Origin: Syntrophales bacterium | Lineage (GTDB): Bacteria; Desulfobacterota; Syntrophia; Syntrophales; UBA2210 | Assembly (NCBI GenBank): GCA_023230565.1 | Contig: JALNXD010000011.1 | Span: forward strand, 1-64,000 | DNA: 64,000 nucleotides | Reading direction: 5' to 3' | Shown here: positions 35,901-43,990 of the stretch, piece by piece | How the letters are laid out: each line of letters starts with the position of its first letter | Position numbering within the stretch: the first letter of the stretch is position 1 | Notes under the pieces: model-generated | Database searches by the model: none | What the model was told of the DNA's origin: nothing | The model's input: only the letters and a program-made list of their open reading frames with translations | Position numbers and translations under genes: made by a program

Positions 35901-37225
35901 TATCCCCACGGTTCATAATAAGAAGGGAATACTCCGAGATCGCATCCGCTCAACACATCGTAGTAAGGCAAATTAATAAGACCGTCAAATCCGTCTAAAT
36001 ACACCGGCATATAAATGATCTTTACCGGATCGTCCGGTGCGTTCATAAGATTCAAAATGTGACACAGATTCAATATAGGATCATGTTGAGGATTTGACAA
36101 TTGGTGAGTACAGATCCTCGATATGCCTTCCCGCTGCGCTTCTTCACCTTTTAAAATCCGGCGAGTCTCTTCTGAAATTCCAAGATGGCCTCCGATTACG
36201 TCGACAAATGCAACGAGCTTTTTATCCGGCGATTTCTTTTTTATATCGTCTTTTACTCTACTGAGAGATTCAAGAAAAAGGTCTATTCCTTTGTTTCTGA
36301 ATTCATATCGTCCCGATGTAATAAGAAATTTAGTCTTTGAATCAGTGATTTTTTCCTGAAGAAATTGAGCGGCAAAATCCATTAATGCACGGTGGGATTT
36401 CTCAATGTGATCCTTATGTTCAATGCAGTCGGCAATATCAGTTATGTTAATCCCGTTTGGAAGTATTATCTGCGGCTTTCGTCCAAGGAAATGTTCAGAT
36501 TCACGCGCCGTAATATCGCTGACGGTAGTAAAACAGTCGGCCTCACGTGCAACCGCTGTTTCCATGGAATGCTTGGCGGTAATATTCATTTTAGCCGCCA
36601 TTTCGGTTGGGGAAATATCTTCGATAGCACTGTATATATCTATCCCGTTTGCCGCCAGCGATCGGCCCAGCATGGTGGCATGCGTGGTAAATACTGTTGC
36701 TATTTCCGGAATTCTTTTATTGATAAAAAGCATGCCGGCTCCTGCCATCCACTCATGAAATTGTGCTACTGCGGATTCTTTCGCTTTTGTAAGCCGTTCA
36801 TAAAGAATTTCTATTATCTCACCCGCCGCTGTCCCGAAAAGCACCGGTTCGATGTAGTCCCAGCCTCCCGCCATGGAATCTACACCATGTTCCTGCCAGA
36901 GTTCATAGAGAAGTTTGTCAACCTGATATGCCCCATTGAATTTGACCAATATGACTCTGGGTGTTCCTGTTGCGGTAGACCATCGTCCGCATCTGCAGGT
37001 CAGATTTTTAAAACTGACTTTATTTTTGACTTCCGTCCACAGATCTTCATCTGTCTCCTTAAATTCCGGATTATTGCCAAAGTCAGGACCGATAAGTATG
37101 TACCTGTCTCCGAATTGCGAAACTGCGTGGCCGGTTTTCGTTTTCAAAACCGTATAAATCCCTCCAACTTTATTGCATACCTCCCAGCTCACTTCGAACA
37201 GACAGTCTATGGAATATTCATTCAT
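32957..37225 (-). CDS. Fusion of GT3 glycogen synthase and GT35 alpha-glucan phosphorylase
   Basis: 1422 residues with two complete enzymes. Residues about 1-555 match eukaryote-type glycogen synthase (GT3): FEVSWEVCNKVGGIYTVL at the start and YYEPWGYTPLES with the E-x7-E pair E438/E446. Residues about 575-1400 are a DUF3417-type alpha-glucan phosphorylase: KIKYLRDIAYNLWWTWNPD, STEYALHESLPIYSGGLG, NEGHSAF, TTHSPVEAANERF and the PLP site EASGTSGMK with lysine K1175. One half builds alpha-1,4-glucan and the other phosphorolyses it to glucose-1-phosphate. No frameshift or stop separates them. It is the middle gene of a three-gene minus-strand operon. Confidence 0.92.
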   Translation of the reverse strand: MNEYSIDCLFEVSWEVCNKVGGIYTVLKTKTGHAVSQFGDRYILIGPDFGNNPEFKETDEDLWTEVKNKVSFKNLTCRCGRWSTATGTPRVILVKFNGAYQVDKLLYELWQEHGVDSMAGGWDYIEPVLFGTAAGEIIEILYERLTKAKESAVAQFHEWMAGAGMLFINKRIPEIATVFTTHATMLGRSLAANGIDIYSAIEDISPTEMAAKMNITAKHSMETAVAREADCFTTVSDITARESEHFLGRKPQIILPNGINITDIADCIEHKDHIEKSHRALMDFAAQFLQEKITDSKTKFLITSGRYEFRNKGIDLFLESLSRVKDDIKKKSPDKKLVAFVDVIGGHLGISEETRRILKGEEAQREGISRICTHQLSNPQHDPILNLCHILNLMNAPDDPVKIIYMPVYLDGFDGLINLPYYDVLSGCDLGVFPSYYEPWGYTPLESASHCVPTLTTDLTGFGMWAKKTSGDQKGVIVLDYRGKTHGEVINALTEHILNLLSWSEEEIWQQRQKARFIAEKTDWKEFFPHYLAAYEQAFKTAENRMTGIDTSAYGLEVTYIGTDSQQPRFRNFSIVAALPEKIKYLRDIAYNLWWTWNPDVQDLFARLDPTLWEETAHNPIEVLERVTDGRLQEMAENETYLRLYRQTLALIDDLLSRSDSEGAKDSLITADRPVAYFSTEYALHESLPIYSGGLGVLSGDHLKSSSNLNIPLVGVGLLYKNGYFSQQIDREGNQLAHYPDNDFSRMPVLVCDEGGRTKEPIKIDVYLPGRKLYAQAWKVAVGRVTLYLLDTAVPENSTQDMNITSRLYGADQRLRIEQEIMLGIGGVRLLDRMGIKPALFHLNEGHSAFLLLERMRLLMESKGLSFFEAREVVKAESVFTTHSPVEAANERFEETLMKSYFFEYVKKLGISWDQFWELGRDEPGAGKPFYMTVLAFKLASCANAVSKLHGKVARKMWKRVWPGFDADEIPIKDITNGVHMQSWVAPEWKEFYERYIGIDWHSKNFDRQNWAKVDAIPNVILWQIHQHLKEKMIGFLKKSISDLYNAQGISPGVTEEKISALNPNALIIGFSRRFATYKRATLIFEDDNRLLQIMGNSEKPVQLIFSGKAHPNDEGGKALLKKIYEYSLDSRFKDKVFFIEKYDLAIARHLVQGVDAWLNNPLRPREASGTSGMKVLPNGGLNIGILDGWWDEAYNEHVGWAIGERVEFSNTEMQNRADSRALYDVLERSVIPAFFTRNGGGMPEQWIYMMKESIKTLVPEFNTHRMVKQYYETMYTPVARRAFSLSANNYARAKGLAEWKLRIASRFSTDHIRWFRTRGFRGDRLEMGEELRIEAGIDYGKLSEDELRIEVVVMEADLKEELRNPVILPMKKITVDSDDGIAHYTASYRAMKSGSFVYGIRVLPFHSDLFDYQELGLVHWA

Positions 37226-37265
37226 GATGTATACACCTTTGCATATTTACGAATTCCACGGTTAA

Positions 37266-38516
37266 TTAATGGCTTACGCTGTATCCATCTGCTTCGAGAC
37301 ATCTGTTATATACTTCCACGATCTCGTGCGCAGCTTTCTCCCATGTAAGCACGTTAATATCTTCTCTGCATTCATTTACAATCAGATCCCTGATTTCATC
37401 ATCGTGCAAAATTTTCAAAATTTGGAAAGCAAGTGCATCAGTATCTCTAAAATCGATTTTTGGAGCCCTTTTCAACACTTCGGCCACGCCCGATGTTTTT
37501 GAAATGATAACTGGTACCCCGGAATTTACAGCTTCAATAGCTGTCATTCCGAAAGGCTCCGATACGCTGGTCATGACATAAAGATCGCACATGGCATACA
37601 GTTTTTCAGTTTCATCAATAAAACCGGTAAAAAAAACATACTCATCCATATCCAACCGCGATACTTTTTTCTTTAATTCTCCTGCAAGCTCTCCATCTCC
37701 CGCGATAAAGAATCTCACATCGGAATCTGCAGCAATTACTTTGCTGGCAGCTTCAATAAAGTAGCAAGGACCTTTCTGTTCGGTAAGCCGGCCTATAAAA
37801 AGGACATTTTTTTTATTTTTTCTTTTCCGCACAGGTGTTCCGGGTTCAGAAACAGATGCACCGTTGTAAATAACTGAAATCTTTTCAGGAGCAATGCCAT
37901 ATTGATCGATGATCTTTTTTTTCGTGTATTCACTCACGGCAATTATATGATCGGCTTCAATCATTCCGAATTTTTCAATACCATAAATCTTTTCATCTAT
38001 TCTCCATGCGCTTCTATCTGATTCAAGCGAATGGATGTGAATGACAAAGGAAACATTTCTCGTATCCCGCGCAGCGATTCCCGCAGGTATTGACATCCAG
38101 TCATGCGCATGAACAAGATCATATTGTGTTATTTTTGAAATCGCATGTGCGTTTTCAGCGTACCTTAAAACCTCGCGATAGATATCGTGCCCGTAAAGAT
38201 CTGTTTTCGCGTTCACTCCAATCCGGCGGCTATATGCTTCATAATACGAATTACTGTTCATATATGGACTTATCAATGTATCAATCGCAGTTTTTGCAAT
38301 CATCCTGTTCTTAAGACAGTCCGAATCATTTATTTTTAAATCATTTGTATCAATCACGGACGATTCTGTTTTTCGAACAGTAGCAGCCGTTTTTGGCATA
38401 AAAAAAAGAACTTCAACTCCTTTACCTGCAAGCGTCTCTGCCAAGTCACCACAGACTTTTCCCAAGCCCCCGCTGTAAAAGGGTCTGTTTTCCCATCCGA
38501 ACATCAAGATCTTCAT
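37266..38516 (-). CDS. Glycosyltransferase family 4, glycogen-synthase-like
   Basis: 416 residues of GT-B fold: MKILMFGWENRPFYSGGLGKVCGDLAE at the start, YDLVHAHDWMSIPAG, VSEYTKKKII, FIGRLTEQKG and SVSEPFGMTAIEAV with the C-terminal E-x7-E. The SGGLG loop and HAHDW motif point to the starch/glycogen synthase-like branch of GT4, as in enzymes making maltose-1-phosphate or glucan primers; the donor is unknown. ATG 38516 with GGGAG 8 bases upstream is preferred over TTG 38534. It is the promoter-proximal gene, and a TATAAT hexamer lies upstream at 38616-38611 on the minus strand with no clear -35. Confidence 0.85.
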   Translation of the reverse strand: MKILMFGWENRPFYSGGLGKVCGDLAETLAGKGVEVLFFMPKTAATVRKTESSVIDTNDLKINDSDCLKNRMIAKTAIDTLISPYMNSNSYYEAYSRRIGVNAKTDLYGHDIYREVLRYAENAHAISKITQYDLVHAHDWMSIPAGIAARDTRNVSFVIHIHSLESDRSAWRIDEKIYGIEKFGMIEADHIIAVSEYTKKKIIDQYGIAPEKISVIYNGASVSEPGTPVRKRKNKKNVLFIGRLTEQKGPCYFIEAASKVIAADSDVRFFIAGDGELAGELKKKVSRLDMDEYVFFTGFIDETEKLYAMCDLYVMTSVSEPFGMTAIEAVNSGVPVIISKTSGVAEVLKRAPKIDFRDTDALAFQILKILHDDEIRDLIVNECREDINVLTWEKAAHEIVEVYNRCLEADGYSVSH

Positions 38517-38663
38517 AATGCGCACTCCCGACAAACGCCTTCACATACGGTATTTTCGTAATCGCCTCCGGCATATGCATTCACGAATACCTTTACTCAT
38601 ACCCGGCGGCATTATAGAGGAATACGGAACCGTTACTCATTTATTCGATCAAAAAAATTACTG

Positions 38664-39758
38664 TCACTGAGTCACAGTCGAAGAAATACTCCCCCCATTT
38701 GTTTTCGGAGAATCAGGTGGAGAAAATGGAACCAGAGATCGCCCTGCAATACCTGCTGCACCGACGGCGTTTAGAAATCTTTCAATTACCTTTTCGAGTT
38801 TACGTTGTTTTTGATCGGGTGCTAAACCTGATAAATTCAATTTCCCGCCTGCGGCTTTTTCATGGCCTCCCCCGATTCCTATTCCTCGGAGAATCCTCAG
38901 TGCAACTTTCCCGGCCCACCAGCCCCGGCGCGAAGTACGCACAGATAGGATCAATTCGTCTTTATATTCTCCCAATGTGAGCACCCATCTGATATTTTCC
39001 ATTCTTAACAAAAAATCAGCCATTTCAGACGCAACATCCGGATTATTGATCTTTCCCAGATCGGAAACTATCACGTCCTGATATTGCACAGCATTATTTA
39101 TAGAATCTATAAATTTAATATAATAAGATTTCGGCATTGGAGGACTTTCAATGGCCGCCAGAGTCCTGGTGGAAATAAGAGGAAAAAGAAAATTGAAGGC
39201 TTCAAGATCTGCTTTGGATGCGGAACGGTTCAACCATCCGGTATCTGTTTTGATACCGTAGACGAGCGCAGTTGCCAGCCTGCGTTCCGGTACGATATCA
39301 AGCTCACGAAGGTATTCAGTAAGAATAGTGGAGGAGCTTCCATAATGCGGGCGTATATCATAAAATCGGCATTGCCGGGTTTCCTTTCTCATAGGATGAT
39401 GATCGATGACCGCATCCGGAATTATGTGGCGGGGAAGGTCGTTATTCCCGCTTCTCGGCTGGCTGTCAACCAGGCAGATGAAGGAATATTCCTCAAAATC
39501 TATATCTTTTACATTGGTTAATTCAACTTTGCTCCGTCTGATCAGTTGCCTGTTTTCTGCTCTGCCTACTATTCCGCCGTAGCCTATTACGACCTTACTT
39601 TTCATTTCATGGGACAGAATAAATTTGAGAGCAGCTGCGGCAGCGATCGCATCAGGATCGGGATTATTATGACATAGCACAAGGAAATTCCGTTTTCCTT
39701 CTGCAATGGAAAGCAGACTTCGAACAGGATGCATCCTATTCTCATCATTTGTACTCAT
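38664..39758 (-). CDS. DHH/DHHA1 phosphoesterase, NrnA-like
   Basis: 364 residues. The DHH motifs are present: HNNPDPDAIAAA (metal ligands), LVDSQPRSGNN and VIDHHPM. The C-terminal DHHA1 part ends with GIGGGHEKAAGG. Relatives degrade oligoribonucleotides (NrnA), pAp or the c-di-AMP product pApA. The gene is divergent from a diadenylate cyclase, so a role in c-di-AMP breakdown is plausible. The start at ATG 39758 with AGAGGA upstream is preferred over the longer frame at 39797. It lacks the membrane and GGDEF-like parts of GdpP, so pApA rather than c-di-AMP may be the substrate. Confidence 0.85.
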   Translation of the reverse strand: MSTNDENRMHPVRSLLSIAEGKRNFLVLCHNNPDPDAIAAAAALKFILSHEMKSKVVIGYGGIVGRAENRQLIRRSKVELTNVKDIDFEEYSFICLVDSQPRSGNNDLPRHIIPDAVIDHHPMRKETRQCRFYDIRPHYGSSSTILTEYLRELDIVPERRLATALVYGIKTDTGWLNRSASKADLEAFNFLFPLISTRTLAAIESPPMPKSYYIKFIDSINNAVQYQDVIVSDLGKINNPDVASEMADFLLRMENIRWVLTLGEYKDELILSVRTSRRGWWAGKVALRILRGIGIGGGHEKAAGGKLNLSGLAPDQKQRKLEKVIERFLNAVGAAGIAGRSLVPFSPPDSPKTNGGSISSTVTQ

Positions 39759-39823
39759 AATTTCCTCTAATACAGGTAATATACGTAACAATAACAAAAA
39801 AGCCTGGCAACCTCAAACAGAAA

Positions 39824-39859
39824 GGAGGGTCAATGTGCGAGTCTTCTCCTTTACCCTCC
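39824..39859 (+). promoter_or_regulatory. Hairpin that can mask the ribosome binding site of the leader ORF
   Basis: GGAGGGT (39824-39830) contains the ribosome binding site of the 39-codon ORF and pairs perfectly with ACCCTCC (39853-39859). The start codon 39833 lies in the loop. Such pairing could make translation of the leader ORF conditional. It does not match a known riboswitch. Confidence 0.4.
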
Positions 39860-39952
39860 ATCATGTATGTGACAGTCGTGAACGCAGTTCATAATGAGCC
39901 GAAGATCAATACTTTTTTGGTTGTCATGCGCAAAGTTTTGTGCATAATGTAA
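39833..39952 (+). CDS. Putative 39-residue leader protein upstream of the cyclase gene
   Basis: ATG 39833 follows AAAGGAGGG with an ideal gap, while the cyclase gene itself has a poor ribosome binding site. The product begins MCESSPLPSIMYVTVVNAV and ends FLVVMRKVLCIM, with two cysteines and no recognisable domain. The stop (39950-39952) is 20 bp before the cyclase ATG, so translation could be coupled. Its real status is uncertain; it could be a regulatory leader peptide or a genuine small protein. Confidence 0.4.
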   Translation: MCESSPLPSIMYVTVVNAVHNEPKINTFLVVMRKVLCIM

Positions 39953-39971
39953 CGTAATTCGGTTTGTGATT

Positions 39972-41420
39972 ATGAAAGATTATCTACTCCATCTATTTCG
40001 CAATATAAGAATATCTGATCTATTCGATGTTGCCGTTATCAGCGTGCTTTCGTATTTCGTTTTGATATGGCTTAAAAAGACTGCTTCACGATTCGTATTT
40101 TTCGGAATCATAATTCTTGGCCTTATCTATAGCGTAGCCAGATTTTTTCATATGTACATGACCGAATATGTGTTGCAGGGTTTCTTTGCTGTTCTTTTTG
40201 TTGCCATGCTTATTATTTTTCAGGAAGATCTGCGCCGTTTTTTTGAACATCTGGCTATATGGCGCCCTTTCAAAAAAAACCCGCGTTCGGTAATCCCCGA
40301 TGTCAAAGCCTTATCTTCGGCGGTAATCAGTCTTGCTCAGAAACGATATGGAGCTCTTATTATTCTGAAGGGAAAAGATTATCTGAATCGCCACCTCGAG
40401 GGAGGGAATATACTTAACGGAACAATAAGTTCGGCCATCCTTGAAAGTATTTTTGATCCTCACTCATCCGGGCATGACGGTGCAGTGATTATCGAAGAAG
40501 GAAAAATCAGTAAATTCGGATGCCATTTACCGCTTTCGACAAACAGCAAAAAAGTAATGAATCTTGGTCTTCGCCACACGGCGGCGCTGGGATTGGCAGA
40601 ACGATGTGACGCTCTTTGCATTGTGGTATCCGAGGAATTAGGAAGTATATCGATCGCTCGGAACGCAAATATCACCAGACTCAAGAATCAAAATGACTTG
40701 AAGGATGTCCTCGAAGAATTTCAGTCTTCCGGAAATCCTCCGGAAGTGAAAAGGTGGCCCCGATGGTTAAGGGAAAATCCCTGGGAGAAAGGTGTAGCCC
40801 TGTTATTGGGCTGTACTCTCTGGATCACGTTTGGATTTCAGACAGAAACTATTCGTCGCGATTTTGTAATACCTATAGAATACCGCAACCTTCCCGTAGA
40901 TTGGATAATTGAGAATCAGGAGCCGAAAGAGACAACAGTAGCACTTATGGGATCAAAGCAGGCTTTCGATTTATTGCGCAAAGAGGACACACCGAAACTG
41001 ATAGTTGACATGTCGAATATAAGGGAGGGGAAGCAGGAAATTGTTCTCAGCCGGAACACGGTGGAGCATTCTTCGAATCTGACCGTCGTAGGCATACAAC
41101 CGGGAAAACTTTCCCTCACTGCCCATCAAACAGCGCCTGTGGATGTCCCGATCAAGGTAGATACCATAGGAAAGCTGCCGCAGGAACTGGTTCTCAAAAA
41201 AATAGAGGTAAGGCCCGAATACGTAAAAATTACAGCTAAGAAAAAAAGTAAACGGGATATTCAGGTCCGCACTGAACCGATTGACCTTGCCTCTATTAAA
41301 GAAACAACCAAAATCACTCCAAGGCTGCTGCTTCCTCCGACAATGGAATTCACTGAAAAGAAAATTCCTCTTGTGACCGTTACTATCATTGTAGAGGATA
41401 CATCAATTACTCCGGGATAG
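39972..41420 (+). CDS. cdaA: Diadenylate cyclase CdaA fused to YbbR (CdaR) domains
   Basis: 482 residues. Three N-terminal membrane spans (about 17-88) precede a DAC/DisA_N domain (about 105-250) with GHDGAVII (D169) and RHTAALG at 201-207. The usual second motif is RHR; here the third residue is Thr. A fourth span (about 274-291, WEKGVALLLGCTLW) leads to extracytoplasmic YbbR repeats. In Firmicutes the cyclase CdaA and its regulator CdaR are separate neighbouring genes; here they form one chain, placing the regulatory part outside and the cyclase inside. The start is ATG 39972; GTG 39966 is possible, and neither has a good ribosome binding site. Confidence 0.88.
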   Translation: MKDYLLHLFRNIRISDLFDVAVISVLSYFVLIWLKKTASRFVFFGIIILGLIYSVARFFHMYMTEYVLQGFFAVLFVAMLIIFQEDLRRFFEHLAIWRPFKKNPRSVIPDVKALSSAVISLAQKRYGALIILKGKDYLNRHLEGGNILNGTISSAILESIFDPHSSGHDGAVIIEEGKISKFGCHLPLSTNSKKVMNLGLRHTAALGLAERCDALCIVVSEELGSISIARNANITRLKNQNDLKDVLEEFQSSGNPPEVKRWPRWLRENPWEKGVALLLGCTLWITFGFQTETIRRDFVIPIEYRNLPVDWIIENQEPKETTVALMGSKQAFDLLRKEDTPKLIVDMSNIREGKQEIVLSRNTVEHSSNLTVVGIQPGKLSLTAHQTAPVDVPIKVDTIGKLPQELVLKKIEVRPEYVKITAKKKSKRDIQVRTEPIDLASIKETTKITPRLLLPPTMEFTEKKIPLVTVTIIVEDTSITPG

Positions 41421-41478
41421 GGATAATAAGATGTCTTTGTACCGCAAAGAGCGGTGAATCGGTTTTCCGCAACCGCAT

Positions 41479-42306
41479 TCATATAGGGGCAAATTCAGCC
41501 ACCAGGATTGTATGGTCTGAAGGTTTCTCCATCCTTCTGGCATCCAAATCAATATAGCAGTCCTTTGATCGGTCTTTAAGACAGCCGGTGGCCAGAATAT
41601 GGTCAACCCGCCAGCCTAATCCCCGTTCCAGTGAACGGGGAACCCTGTAATCGAAAAACGTATACAGACCTCTCTCTTCACGATGGTGTATTCTGAAAAT
41701 GTCTGTGAAACCCCATGCGGTAAGACGGTCGAATGCCTTCCAGACCTCCGGATTGAAATCAACATGCCCGAGAAGCCGCTTCGGATCATGCACATCTATA
41801 TTCTCCCGAGCGACGTTCAGGTCACCGCAGCATATCACAGGATCTTCACGGGACGAATGTCTTTCCAGATACCGGATAATCCGGTCAAACCATTCCAATT
41901 TATATTTAAATTGTTCATTATCCCGGCTTCTTCCCTGAGGCACGTAAAGGTTCATCAACTTAATACCCGAATAGATGCAATATAATACACGGTCGGTATC
42001 GGCAGGACCTCCGTCATCGAATCCGAATGATACCATATCCAGTTCTTCCGCAGACGCAACGGCCACGCCATTGTAACGCTTTCCACCGCTGTACGCTATG
42101 TGATATCCAGCATCCTTGAATTCTCGATCAGGAAACTCCTTGTCATCAACCTTTGTCTCCTGCATACAGAAAAGATCAGGCTTGTGCCGGGTAAGCCATG
42201 GAATTATTATATGAAGCCGCGATCGTATAGAATTTACATTATATGTCGCTACTTTCAATCTATCATTTTTTCCCTCGGCTGTATCATTTCCATCGTAAGC
42301 TTTCAC
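41479..42306 (-). CDS. xthA: Exodeoxyribonuclease III
   Basis: AP endonuclease and 3'-phosphodiesterase of base excision repair. KVATYNVNSIRSR, FCMQETKVDD, YNGVAVAS, GDLNVARENIDVHDPKR and WRVDHIL with SDHTILVAEF carry the metal- and phosphate-binding residues (N, E, D/N, D and H). The start at GTG 42306 has GGAGG four bases upstream and gives 275 residues. This adds about 15 residues before the usual family start, and a TTG just before KVATYN is an alternative. Confidence 0.92.
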   Translation of the reverse strand: MKAYDGNDTAEGKNDRLKVATYNVNSIRSRLHIIIPWLTRHKPDLFCMQETKVDDKEFPDREFKDAGYHIAYSGGKRYNGVAVASAEELDMVSFGFDDGGPADTDRVLYCIYSGIKLMNLYVPQGRSRDNEQFKYKLEWFDRIIRYLERHSSREDPVICCGDLNVARENIDVHDPKRLLGHVDFNPEVWKAFDRLTAWGFTDIFRIHHREERGLYTFFDYRVPRSLERGLGWRVDHILATGCLKDRSKDCYIDLDARRMEKPSDHTILVAEFAPI

Positions 42307-42385
42307 TTGGCCTCCAATCACGCTGGCTAAAAAATTCTATATTAATACTGCTGAAGATATATATTATAAAAAACAACCGGTTCAT

Positions 42386-43990
42386 TCAAATCATGTTTCT
42401 TAATTCCCTGCGCAATATCTTCCCCATGGCGCTCTTCGGCAGAGCATCCATCAGAACAATAGATTTCGGTCTTTTTACAGTCGGCAGTTTTTCACAGCAG
42501 AATCGAAGAAGATCTTCTTCTTTAACCGCATCGGGATGCTTGAGCGCAATAAAGGCCTTCACCTCCTCCCCGTACACTGGATCGGGAACCCCTATCACTC
42601 CCGCCTCAAGAACTTCGGGATGCGTGTAGAGAATGTTTTCTATTTCTTTGGGATAGATATTCTCTCCGCCCCTTATGATGAGATCTTTCTTTCGATCGGT
42701 GATGTACAGATATCCATCTTCATCCGCATAACCGACATCACCCGTATGAAGCCACCCGTTGTGCACGGCCTGTGCCGTCTCTTCCGGTTTGTTCCAGTAG
42801 CCCTTCATGACGCAGGGCCCTTTGATGACGATTTCCCCCACTTCGCCGACCGGAAGCTCGCGATCCTTTTCATCGAATATCCTGATCGAATTACATTTCT
42901 GGTAGCATATACCGATTGAACCATATTTGGGCGGCCGCCTCTGCGCTATATTGCCGCAGTTGACTGTTGTGGCCTCACTGAGCCCGTATCCCTCCCAGAT
43001 ATCTATACCGTATTTCTCTCTCCACTGCCGGGCCATCGTGAGCGGCATGGGGGCGGAACCGCAGATGCATGTCTGAAGGGAACTCAGATCATATTTCGAG
43101 GCAGCCGGATGATTGAGCAGTTGAATATACATGGTGGGAACGCCCCGGAAATCGGTTACCCCGAATCTTTCTATGCACTTCATAGCTTCTTCCGGGTTCC
43201 AGCGGCCGAGGACGACCAGCTTTCCGCCTGTAAAAAATTCGAGATTCAGCGCAAAGACGCCATACCCATGGAAGAGGGGCAGCGTGATAAGAGAAACGCG
43301 CCGGCGGCTGACACCGTATACTTCCATATCCCGGCCTTCCGCCGCCCGGCCCCGGTCGTCCTCTTCTTTCACTGGGCCCTGCACCGTCATCCCCCAGGCA
43401 TCCAGAAGGACCCGTTCATAGTAACCGGTGACATGGGTGTACCAGTTGTAGTGGGTCAGCATGACCCCCTTGGGCTTTCCCGTAGTTCCTGCGGTATAGA
43501 TTATGACTGCGGTATCGTCGTTATCCCTGTCCACTGCGGTAAGCGTATCGGAAGCTTCACCGGTGATGGCGGCGTAGGAAAGAGCATCGTCCGGCACATT
43601 CCCGCCCGTTACAATGATATGCTTCAGGTCCGGTGCATCGCCGCGGGCCTCCCTGACAGCTTCCATGTGATCGGCGCTCGTAATCAGGGCGGTCATGCCG
43701 GAATCCTTATACAGATAGGCCAGTTCGTAAATGCGAAGGGAGGGGTTCAGCGGAACCAGAACCGCTCCTATTTTAAAGATGGCGAAAAATGCCTGGATGA
43801 GCTCCTGACAGTTGACAAGCTGCACACCTATGCGGTCTCCCTTCCCGGCTCCCAGGCTGTTCAAGGCATTGCCCAGGCTGTTGGCGGCGCGGTTCATTTC
43901 AACATTACTGTACCATTTACCATTAGAATAGATGAATTCATATTCTCCGAATCGATTAATATTGTCTTCCGCCAGGCTTCCGATGTTCAT
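42386..43990 (-). CDS. AMP-binding acyl-CoA ligase (fatty-acid-CoA ligase type)
   Basis: 534 residues of the ANL superfamily. Motifs: IYTAGTTGKPKGVMLTH (ATP loop), GYGLSEATTVN, GWLHTGDVGYADEDGYLYITDRKKDLIIRGGENIYPKEIE (hinge) and the catalytic lysine in PKSAMGKILRREL. It activates a carboxylic acid as acyl-AMP and transfers it to CoA; chain length cannot be read from sequence. GGGAGG precedes the ATG. It is a monocistronic minus-strand gene between xthA and a decayed region, with no beta-oxidation genes beside it. Confidence 0.9.
   Translation of the reverse strand: MNIGSLAEDNINRFGEYEFIYSNGKWYSNVEMNRAANSLGNALNSLGAGKGDRIGVQLVNCQELIQAFFAIFKIGAVLVPLNPSLRIYELAYLYKDSGMTALITSADHMEAVREARGDAPDLKHIIVTGGNVPDDALSYAAITGEASDTLTAVDRDNDDTAVIIYTAGTTGKPKGVMLTHYNWYTHVTGYYERVLLDAWGMTVQGPVKEEDDRGRAAEGRDMEVYGVSRRRVSLITLPLFHGYGVFALNLEFFTGGKLVVLGRWNPEEAMKCIERFGVTDFRGVPTMYIQLLNHPAASKYDLSSLQTCICGSAPMPLTMARQWREKYGIDIWEGYGLSEATTVNCGNIAQRRPPKYGSIGICYQKCNSIRIFDEKDRELPVGEVGEIVIKGPCVMKGYWNKPEETAQAVHNGWLHTGDVGYADEDGYLYITDRKKDLIIRGGENIYPKEIENILYTHPEVLEAGVIGVPDPVYGEEVKAFIALKHPDAVKEEDLLRFCCEKLPTVKRPKSIVLMDALPKSAMGKILRRELRNMI

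Noticed and set aside
36392..37348. 318-codon plus-strand ORF inside the GT3-GT35 gene
   Set aside because: It is antisense to a clearly conserved coding region, with low-complexity Cys/Phe-rich translation and no ribosome binding site.
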